Shown here: in pieces, positions 6,328 through 12,145 of the stretch
Layout: each line of letters starts with the position of its first letter
Numbering within the stretch: the first letter of the stretch is position 1
Origin: CAXCDZ01 sp963981525
Lineage (GTDB): Bacteria; Patescibacteriota; Microgenomatia; UBA1400; UBA12108
Reading direction: 5' to 3'
Assembly: GCA_963981525.1 (NCBI GenBank)
Contig: CAXCDZ010000019.1
Location: forward strand, 1 to 14,130
DNA: 14,130 bases
Program-made: the position numbers and the translations under genes
The notes under the pieces: generated by a model
Told to the model about the DNA's origin: nothing
Database searches by the model: none
The model's input: the letters and a program-made list of their open reading frames with translations, nothing else

Positions 6328-7722
6328 TTTTGATTTATCATGCTCGGCAATAACTTGGTCGATTGTGCCTTTCATGTAGAAGTCTCCTTCTGGGATGTGG
6401 TCCAGGTCACCTGCGAGAATCATCTGGAATCCCTTGATGGTGTCTTCTACCTTGACATACTCACCTCCGCGACCTGTGAACTGCTCGGCCACAAAGAATG
6501 GTTGGGTAAGGAAACGCTGCACCTTACGGGCACGTGCGACTGCGAGTTTGTCCTCGTCAGAGAGCTCGTCAATTCCGAGAATGGCGATGATGTCCTGGAG
6601 ATCTTTGTAACGTTGCAGAACCTTTTGGACTGCGCGCGCTACGTCGTAGTGATCGTCCCCAATGATGTCGGGTGAGAGCATCTTGGATGAAGAAGTTAGT
6701 GGGTCAACTGCGGGATAGAGACCCTGCTCAACGAGAGAACGCTCTAGTGCGATAGTACTGTCCAGATGTGAGAACGTTGTGGCTGGCGCTGGGTCGGTGT
6801 AGTCATCAGCCGGGACATAGACTGCTTGGAAACTGGTGATACTACCCTTTTTGGTACTGGTGATGCGTTCTTGGAGTGCGGCCATCTCGGAAGCTAGAGT
6901 AGGTTGGTAACCAACAGCACTTGGGATACGACCCAAGAGAGCCGAGACTTCGGATCCAGCTTGTGAGAAGCGGAAGATGTTGTCAATAAAGAGGAGAACG
7001 TCCTCGTTCTTCTCGTCTCGGAAGTACTCGGCAAATGTGAGTCCCGTGAGTGCAACGCGGAGCCTGGCTCCTGGCGGCTCGTTCATCTGTCCAAAGACCA
7101 TGATCGTGTTTTTGATAACTCCTGACTCTTTCATCTCGTGATAGAGGTCGTTACCTTCGCGAGTGCGCTCTCCGACTCCTGCAAAGACTGAGTGACCAGA
7201 GTGCTCCTCGGCGATGTTGCGAATAAGCTCTTGCATGATGACTGTCTTGCCGGTACCTGCGCCACCAAAAGCTGCGATCTTGCCTCCTTTGGCAAATGGA
7301 GCGATGAGGTCGACGACCTTGATCCCAGTCTCGAGGATAGCTGGAGTGTTTTCCTGTTCGGTAAGAGTGGGGGATGGTTTGTGGATAGGCTGGAGATTGC
7401 TCATGTCAACTGGGCCTTTGTTATCAATTGGCTCACCTAGAACGTTAAAGATACGACTGAGTGCGCCCTCTCCTACCGGTACGCTGATTGGGGCACCTGA
7501 GTCCTCGACCTTCATCCCACGCTTGAGTCCATCGGTACTACCCATAGCGACGGCACGAACCTGATTATCTCCCAGGAGCTGCTGAACTTCTAGGACGACA
7601 GTCTTGCCCTCACCAGCCAAGACGTTGAGTGCGGAGTAGATACCAGGAACCTGACCACTAGAGAACTCGATGTCGACAACGACCGAGACGATTTGGGTGA
7701 TTTTTCCGATGTTCTTGCTCAT
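6325..7722 (-). CDS. atpD: F1 ATP synthase beta subunit (AtpD)
   Basis: This is the catalytic subunit of F1, making ATP from ADP and Pi at three alternating sites. The 465 residues include the N-terminal beta-barrel, Walker A GGAGTGKT (153-160, Lys159; most bacteria have GGAGVGKT), the catalytic GERTREGN (Glu185, Arg186), Walker B DVLLFIDNIFRF (Asp247), GRIPSAVGYQPTL, and the torque-coupling loop DELSDED (385-391). All catalytic residues are present and the length is standard. A GAGGAG Shine-Dalgarno lies five bases before the ATG, in a 29-bp gap after atpG. It lies between atpG and atpC in the canonical order. Confidence 0.98.
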   Translation of the reverse strand: MSKNIGKITQIVSVVVDIEFSSGQVPGIYSALNVLAGEGKTVVLEVQQLLGDNQVRAVAMGSTDGLKRGMKVEDSGAPISVPVGEGALSRIFNVLGEPIDNKGPVDMSNLQPIHKPSPTLTEQENTPAILETGIKVVDLIAPFAKGGKIAAFGGAGTGKTVIMQELIRNIAEEHSGHSVFAGVGERTREGNDLYHEMKESGVIKNTIMVFGQMNEPPGARLRVALTGLTFAEYFRDEKNEDVLLFIDNIFRFSQAGSEVSALLGRIPSAVGYQPTLASEMAALQERITSTKKGSITSFQAVYVPADDYTDPAPATTFSHLDSTIALERSLVEQGLYPAVDPLTSSSKMLSPDIIGDDHYDVARAVQKVLQRYKDLQDIIAILGIDELSDEDKLAVARARKVQRFLTQPFFVAEQFTGRGGEYVKVEDTIKGFQMILAGDLDHIPEGDFYMKGTIDQVIAEHDKSK

Positions 7723-7751
7723 ATTTACTCCTCTATATTAATGTTAGTTGA

Positions 7752-8621
7752 TTAATCGCTGAGAGCCATTCTCGCGGTAGTTGCGTCTAAGAGCTCTGTA
7801 GTAACTGCGCTTTGTCTGGCTTGATTATAGTCTAGTGTGAGGTTTTCGATGAGTTCGTTGGCGTTGTCGGAGGCTGATTTCATGGCAACCATGCGAGCGG
7901 AGTGCTCACTAGCTGAGGCCTCTGTGAGAATCTGGAAGATACTCATCTCGACCTGATATGGGACGAGCTCGGCCAGTAGACCGGCAGGAGATGGCTCAAA
8001 AGTATATTCGTTGGAGCTAGTTACTCTAACCTCGGAATCCGTGCTGATGGGGAGAATGCGTTTGAGAGTGGGATCGTTCTGGAGAGTGCTGATGAACTTG
8101 GGGTAGGCAATGTAGACCTCGTCAACCTCTCCATCTGTAAAGGTCTGGATGGCTAGCTTGGAGATGCTACGAGACTCCTCAAAGGTGACTTTTTCACCTA
8201 GGTCGTCAAAACGAGCAGCGAGCTCGACATCTTGCTTGCCAGTGATTGTGGTGCGAGCTTTTTTGTGGACGTGAACGACCTTGAGCTTGACGTGCTTGGA
8301 CTCCTCACGAGACCAGTCACTAATCCTGCGGAAGAGATTGACGTTGAGACCTCCGCAGAGACCCTTATTGGTACTAACGACGATGACCATGGCATTCTTG
8401 GGATTATCAACTTGACGCATGAGTGGGTGCATGGCGCTAGAGCCAGTGGAGGAAATATTCTCGATAATGCTCTCTAGTTTTTCGGAAAATGGTCTGGCGG
8501 AAGTGGCTGCGTCTTGGGCTTTTTTCATTTTGCTGGCACTAACCATCTCCATGGCTTTTGTAATCTGGGAGATGTTGCCCGCTGACTTAATACGGCGCTT
8601 GATTGCAACGAGACTAGGCAT
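7752..8621 (-). CDS. atpG: F1 ATP synthase gamma subunit (AtpG)
   Basis: Gamma is the rotating central shaft that couples the c-ring to beta catalysis. The 289-residue protein has the two conserved ends that form the coiled coil: N-terminal LVAIKRRIKSAGNISQITKA with MEMVSASKMKKAQ, and C-terminal LTLDYNQARQSAVTTELLD. The middle Rossmann-like domain (about 75-215) has NKGLCGGLN. Its start overlaps the 3' end of atpA by 8 bases (8614-8621), and the Shine-Dalgarno GGGAG lies inside atpA, so translation of the two is probably coupled. Length and motifs are normal. Confidence 0.97.
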   Translation of the reverse strand: MPSLVAIKRRIKSAGNISQITKAMEMVSASKMKKAQDAATSARPFSEKLESIIENISSTGSSAMHPLMRQVDNPKNAMVIVVSTNKGLCGGLNVNLFRRISDWSREESKHVKLKVVHVHKKARTTITGKQDVELAARFDDLGEKVTFEESRSISKLAIQTFTDGEVDEVYIAYPKFISTLQNDPTLKRILPISTDSEVRVTSSNEYTFEPSPAGLLAELVPYQVEMSIFQILTEASASEHSARMVAMKSASDNANELIENLTLDYNQARQSAVTTELLDATTARMALSD

Positions 8622-10137
8622 CAGTACTCCCGAGATGAGCTGAGATATCCCGTAATGAAACTGATAGCTTGGTGAGCTCAGTCTTGACTGCGTCAGTGAT
8701 GGCTTTGTCCTTAGTTAACTGCTTGAGAGCACTGGCCGAAGAGGCATCTGTGAGCTGTGAGAGTACTATTTCTTTCCAGGTTGAGATATTAGGGACTGTG
8801 ACGTGATCTGCGTGTCCCTCTGTGACTAGCCAGATGAGAACAACCTGATGATAGACGTCAAGTGGCTCGTCCCAACCCTGCTTGAGAATCTCGGTAACAC
8901 GTGCTCCACGGTCGAGCTGTGCCTTGGTCTTGGGATCTAGATCACTAGAGAACTGAGCAAATGCCGCGAGCTCTCTGTACTGGGCGAGGTCGAGTCGCAT
9001 CTTACCTGAGACTTGCTTCATTGCTTTGATCTGAGCAGCTCCACCTACACGAGAGACTGAGAGACCAGCGTTAACAGCTGGTTTGAAGCCGGAGTTAAAG
9101 AGATCTGCCTCGAGATAAATCTGTCCATCGGTGATACTGATGACATTGGTGGGAATGTAGGCGCTTACGTCGCCGGCCTGGGTCTCGATGATGGGGAGAG
9201 CGGTGAGTGAGCCGCCACCATGATCCTTATTGAGTCTGATCGAGCGCTCTAGGAGTCTGGAGTGGAGGTAGAAGACGTCACCAGGATAAGCCTCACGACC
9301 AGAAGGACGTTTGAGAAGAAGAGAGAGTTCGCGGTATGCCCAAGCGTGCTTACTAAGATCATCGTAGATGATGAGTGCGTCCTGCCCCTTGGAGGCGTAG
9401 TACTCGCCTAGTGCTGTGGCTGCATATGGAGCGAGAAACTGCATGGCTGCAGGATCACTGGCTGTTGCGGCAACGACTGTGGTGTACTCCATGGCACCGT
9501 ATTTTTCGAGTGTGGCGACAAGCTGGGCAACGAAGGAGCGTTTTTGGCCGATTGCGACGTAGATACACTTGAGGTTTTCTTTGGCCTGATTGATGATGGT
9601 GGTGATTGCGATACTACTCTTACCTACTCCACGATCTCCGATGATGAGCTCGCGCTGACCACGACCGACTGGGATCATACTGTCAATTGCGACGATACCT
9701 GTCTGGACTGGCTCGCTGACTGATTTGCGGGTGATAACTCCTGGGGCGATGTGTTCGACTGGGAAAATGGCTGCTGGTTTGGGAGCGGGCTTGCCGTCGA
9801 TAGGCTCACATAGTGCGTTGAGTACCCTACCCTCGAACTCAGGGCCGACTGGAACTGAGAGAACGCGACCCGAGGCGTATGCGGAGTCGCCTTCTTTGAG
9901 ATGTTGGTACTCACCAAGCATGACGATACCAACGGAGTCAGGAAGAAGGTTGAGTGCAAGGCCCTGCACACCACCAGGGAACTCAACCAACTCTGTCATC
10001 ATGACGTCGTTGAGGCCAGAGAGATAGGCGACACCGTCTCCAATTGAGACAATGTTACCGGCACTACGAGGCTTCGCAACATCCTTGTATGAGTCGATTT
10101 TGTTGAGGAGGTCTTGTGCTGGATTAGAGTTGGTCAT
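8614..10137 (-). CDS. atpA: F1 ATP synthase alpha subunit (AtpA)
   Basis: Alpha forms the non-catalytic nucleotide sites of the F1 hexamer and supplies the arginine finger to beta. The 507 residues start with a short N-terminal helix (AQDLLNKIDSYK) of the kind that binds delta in other bacteria. Then come the beta-barrel with IVSIGDGVAYL, Walker A GDRGVGKS (167-174), Walker B DALIIYDD (253-260), and VSRVGG carrying the arginine finger Arg363, followed by LAQYRELAAFAQFSSDLD. The P-loop differs from the near-universal GDRQTGKT, with Gly replacing Gln at residue 170. AAGGAAA lies upstream of the ATG. It follows atpH by 11 bp and overlaps atpG. Confidence 0.98.
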   Translation of the reverse strand: MTNSNPAQDLLNKIDSYKDVAKPRSAGNIVSIGDGVAYLSGLNDVMMTELVEFPGGVQGLALNLLPDSVGIVMLGEYQHLKEGDSAYASGRVLSVPVGPEFEGRVLNALCEPIDGKPAPKPAAIFPVEHIAPGVITRKSVSEPVQTGIVAIDSMIPVGRGQRELIIGDRGVGKSSIAITTIINQAKENLKCIYVAIGQKRSFVAQLVATLEKYGAMEYTTVVAATASDPAAMQFLAPYAATALGEYYASKGQDALIIYDDLSKHAWAYRELSLLLKRPSGREAYPGDVFYLHSRLLERSIRLNKDHGGGSLTALPIIETQAGDVSAYIPTNVISITDGQIYLEADLFNSGFKPAVNAGLSVSRVGGAAQIKAMKQVSGKMRLDLAQYRELAAFAQFSSDLDPKTKAQLDRGARVTEILKQGWDEPLDVYHQVVLIWLVTEGHADHVTVPNISTWKEIVLSQLTDASSASALKQLTKDKAITDAVKTELTKLSVSLRDISAHLGSTDA

Positions 10138-10148
10138 AAGTATTTCCT

Positions 10149-10367
10149 TTATATAACTTGCGCGAGCCTTTCGAGTGAACCTGAGAGAGAGTGGTCGTAC
10201 TCTACCCCATTGATGGTGAGCTTGAATCCAGCAATAAGCTGCTGATCTATCTTGACTACTAGCTCAGTTCCTTTCCCCACCTGTTTCTCGACAAACTTGG
10301 AGATTGTCTTGAGATTAGATGCGCTGAGCTGATTTGCCACGCGCAGTTGAGCCTTTTGTTTTACCAT
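10149..10367 (-). CDS. atpH: F1 ATP synthase delta subunit, C-terminal domain only (AtpH, truncated)
   Basis: The protein has only 72 residues, against about 175-180 for a normal delta/OSCP subunit. It aligns by eye with the C-terminal b-binding domain of delta: a helix with NQLSASNLKTISKFVEKQ, strand residues ELVVKIDQQLIAGFKL (compare V.L...ID.S.I.G), then SLSGSLERLAQVI. The six-helix N-terminal domain that grips the alpha N-termini is missing. This is not a local frameshift: the frame upstream of the ATG meets TAG about 18 bases before it, and the preceding DNA is occupied by an intact atpF ending 10 bp away. AAAAGG lies before the ATG, supporting this start. The operon position (F-H-A) confirms identity. 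Confidence 0.88.
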   Translation of the reverse strand: MVKQKAQLRVANQLSASNLKTISKFVEKQVGKGTELVVKIDQQLIAGFKLTINGVEYDHSLSGSLERLAQVI

Positions 10368-10377
10368 AATTAACCTT

Positions 10378-10854
10378 TTAAGCTAACTTCTTAACCATAG
10401 AGTTGGTAATAGAGGTGATTTCTTTGGCACTCAGTGAGTCGGAGAGGAGCTTCTTGGTGGTTGCGATCGTGAGATCTTTGAGGGAACTAGCCATCTTCTT
10501 CTCTTGGTCTTTGAGGCTGGCCTTAGCAGAGTTTACGATACCCTCTGCTTCTTTTTTCGCTTCTGCACGGGCTTTTTTGAGAACCTCTGCTGCTTTGGCT
10601 TTTGCGGTCACCTCAGCTGCACTGACTAGCTTGGCTGCTTCGCGCCTAGCTTTGGCAACTGCTTTTTTCTTGGTTTCTTCGAGATCTGACTGGGCCTTGA
10701 GGTTGGCCTCGGCAGCTTTGAGTCCGTCGTTGATCTTGAGAGCTCTCTCGTCTAGAACCTTTTGGATTGGTTTGTAGAGGAACTTAGTGAGAACAAAGAA
10801 GATGACCCCAAAGTTAACTGCCTGAAACAGGACTTGCATAAAATTGATTTCCAT
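10378..10854 (-). CDS. atpF: Fo ATP synthase b subunit (AtpF)
   Basis: Subunit b forms the peripheral stalk, joining Fo to F1. The 158-residue protein has one N-terminal transmembrane helix (about 7-24, VLFQAVNFGVIFFVLTKFL), then the family motif KPIQKVLDER, then a long Ala/Lys/Glu-rich coiled coil to about residue 125 and a C-terminal segment DLTIATTKKLLSDSL that in other bacteria contacts delta. Length is standard (E. coli b is 156). Only one b gene is present, so the stalk should be a homodimer. AAAGGA precedes the ATG at a rather long spacing of nine bases, in a 19-bp gap after atpE. Confidence 0.95.
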   Translation of the reverse strand: MEINFMQVLFQAVNFGVIFFVLTKFLYKPIQKVLDERALKINDGLKAAEANLKAQSDLEETKKKAVAKARREAAKLVSAAEVTAKAKAAEVLKKARAEAKKEAEGIVNSAKASLKDQEKKMASSLKDLTIATTKKLLSDSLSAKEITSITNSMVKKLA

Positions 10855-10873
10855 TTGTGTGTGTCCTTTCTTG

Positions 10874-11161
10874 TTAGACGAACTTTAGGATAAGAGCCAC
10901 AACTAATGCATAGATTGCGAGCGCTTCGGCAAAGGCGAAGCCAAGAATCATGTTCGTCTGGATCTTGCTGGTTGCTTCTGGGTTGCGGCCAATGGCCTGC
11001 ATGGCACCCATACCAACTAATCCGATACCGATACCAGGGCCCAAAGCTCCTAGTCCCATGGCAAGACCAACGGCAAGACCGTTAAAATCTGCTGGTGCAG
11101 ATCCCGCGGCGACTGCCTGGACTGCTTGTTCTGCTACTTGTGCAACTGCTTCTGCTGCCAT
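10874..11161 (-). CDS. atpE: Fo ATP synthase c subunit (AtpE) with Ala-rich N-terminal extension
   Basis: Subunit c forms the rotor ring that carries ions across the membrane. The 95-residue protein has TM1 (about 29-57) with the glycine ladder GLGALGPGIGIGLVGMG, a polar loop RNPE (59-62, usually RQP), and TM2 with FAFAEALAIYALVVALIL; Glu79 is the ion-binding carboxylate. The Na+ pattern is missing (Ile46 where Na+ types have Gln, Ala80 where they have Ser/Thr), so H+ is expected. Typical c is about 75-85 residues; here about 26 Ala/Glu/Gln/Val-rich residues precede TM1. The start is well supported by GGAAGG at 11167-11172, five bases from the ATG. The leader carries a 26-bp tandem repeat. 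Confidence 0.95.
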   Translation of the reverse strand: MAAEAVAQVAEQAVQAVAAGSAPADFNGLAVGLAMGLGALGPGIGIGLVGMGAMQAIGRNPEATSKIQTNMILGFAFAEALAIYALVVALILKFV

Positions 11162-11172
11162 AATTACCTTCC

Positions 11173-11224
11173 TTCGGCTAAGCTCAGGACTATTGCCTTT
11201 CGGCTAAGTTCAGGCTATAAGCCT
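11173..11224. repeat. Two tandem 26-bp repeats in the atpE leader
   Basis: Copies at 11173-11198 and 11199-11224 share ttcggctaag, then tcagg, then gcct; 19 of 26 positions match and the mismatches sit mainly in one 6-nt block. On the transcript the upstream copy contains AGGCT-TAT-AGCCT, a 5-bp hairpin, and the junction contains GCC-GAAA-GGC, a GNRA-type loop. The array fills most of the 78-bp atpB-atpE gap, the longest inside the ATP synthase operon, and ends at the atpE Shine-Dalgarno. Confidence 0.8.
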
Positions 11225-11239
11225 TTTTATAATTTGCTA

Positions 11240-11998
11240 TTAATGATCTCCTCCGTCGTGGCTAAGAGTAGCCATATTCATAAAGACGGTAGAGAGCATC
11301 ATAAAGACCAAGCCCTGGATCACACCAACAAAGAGCTCGAGGGCGTAGAAAGGCATCGGCGCAACAACTGGGATAAGGAAGGTCATGACTGCGATGAGAA
11401 CCTCACCTGCGAAGATGTTACCAAAGAGACGGAAGGTAAAAGAGATGATCTTAGAGAACTCAGAGACTAGCTCAAGGATGCCGACAAATGCGTTGATGGG
11501 ATTACTGAAGTTAAAAAACTTTTTGAGGTACTTGAATCCCTGGTACTTAAAGCCATAGTACTGGACCATAAACATGGCGATGAGGGCGAGGGCGAGCGTT
11601 GCGTTGATGTCGGCTGTTGGGCCACGGAGAATAGGGATAAATACTTCTTTGCCGTGCATGATGCCGTTAAATCCAATTGAGCCAGCACCAGGTAGGAGAC
11701 CTGACCAGTTAGCAGGAACGATGTAGATAAAGAAGGTGGCAACAAGTGGAAAAAAGACGCGAGCCTTGGCTGAGCCTGCGATACTCTCGACTAGATTATA
11801 TAGTCCCTCGATAATAACCTCGAGAAACATCTGAGATCCTTTGAGCTTACCTTTGAGCTTGAATGAGCGGGAGGCAATGATGATGGGGATAAGGATAAGG
11901 AGAGTGACTGCCCATGAGGTGACGATGGAGTTGGTGATGGAAATACCAAAAAGATTAAAAAGTGGTTCTGCGCTGATTGAGATATGTAGTGATGACAT
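11240..11998 (-). CDS. atpB: Fo ATP synthase a subunit (AtpB)
   Basis: Subunit a provides the two ion half-channels beside the c-ring. The 252-residue membrane protein shows the expected helices, with SWAVTLLILIPIIIA near the N-terminus, the conserved GPTADINATLALAL (126-139), and ISFTFRLFGNIFAGE (185-199) carrying the essential stator Arg190. The last helices (about 200-243) are followed by a short polar tail HDGGDH. This is the first gene of the operon; no atpI is seen upstream. There is no Shine-Dalgarno before the ATG, but a promoter-like sequence lies immediately upstream, so initiation may be leaderless. Length is ordinary for the family. Confidence 0.96.
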   Translation of the reverse strand: MSSLHISISAEPLFNLFGISITNSIVTSWAVTLLILIPIIIASRSFKLKGKLKGSQMFLEVIIEGLYNLVESIAGSAKARVFFPLVATFFIYIVPANWSGLLPGAGSIGFNGIMHGKEVFIPILRGPTADINATLALALIAMFMVQYYGFKYQGFKYLKKFFNFSNPINAFVGILELVSEFSKIISFTFRLFGNIFAGEVLIAVMTFLIPVVAPMPFYALELFVGVIQGLVFMMLSTVFMNMATLSHDGGDH

Positions 11999-12008
11999 AT
12001 GGTTATTT

Positions 12009-12037
12009 ATATTATCCGCTCAAGTAGTTTTCGTCAA
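12009..12037 (-). promoter_or_regulatory. Putative sigma-70-type promoter of the ATP synthase operon
   Basis: Reading toward atpB, TTGACG (12037-12032) is followed after 17 bases by TAATAT (12014-12009). An alternative -10, GATAAT (12016-12011), sits 15 bases from the -35. Transcription would begin only about 2-7 bases before the atpB ATG, consistent with the lack of a Shine-Dalgarno there. The call is by eye, without a species-specific promoter model. Confidence 0.45.
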
Positions 12038-12060
12038 TAAGTAAAGTTATAGACATAATA

Positions 12061-12086
12061 AGTAACTCTCATAAATGAGAATGACT
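12061..12086. promoter_or_regulatory. Imperfect inverted repeat upstream of the atp promoter
   Basis: The arms agtaactctca and tgagaatgact pair at 9 of 11 positions around a taaa centre. The innermost five pairs (tctca/tgaga) are perfect. It lies between the stop of the surface-protein gene and the -35 box of the atp promoter. It could be a regulator binding site or a weak hairpin at the end of the upstream transcript; no T-run follows in the direction of transcription. Confidence 0.4.
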
Positions 12087-12145
12087 AAGTTGTATTATGT
12101 GGCAAGAGAGGGGGAAATGCAAGGGATGGATAAGTGGTGCTGTTG

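Noticed and set aside
10368..10400. A frameshift or missed upstream start that would restore a full-length delta subunit
   Set aside because: The upstream frame hits TAG within about 18 bases, AtpF is complete and ends 10 bp away, and the atpH ATG has a good ribosome binding site.
10874..11161. Na+-coupled c-ring
   Set aside because: The Gln in TM1 and the Ser/Thr after the TM2 Glu that mark Na+-binding c subunits are Ile46 and Ala80 here, so H+ is the better inference.
11173..11224. Minimal CRISPR array
   Set aside because: Only two directly abutting imperfect 26-bp copies, no spacers and no cas genes.
12061..12086. Rho-independent terminator of the surface-protein gene
   Set aside because: The hairpin is A/T-rich with two mismatches and no T-tract follows, so I listed it only as an inverted repeat.
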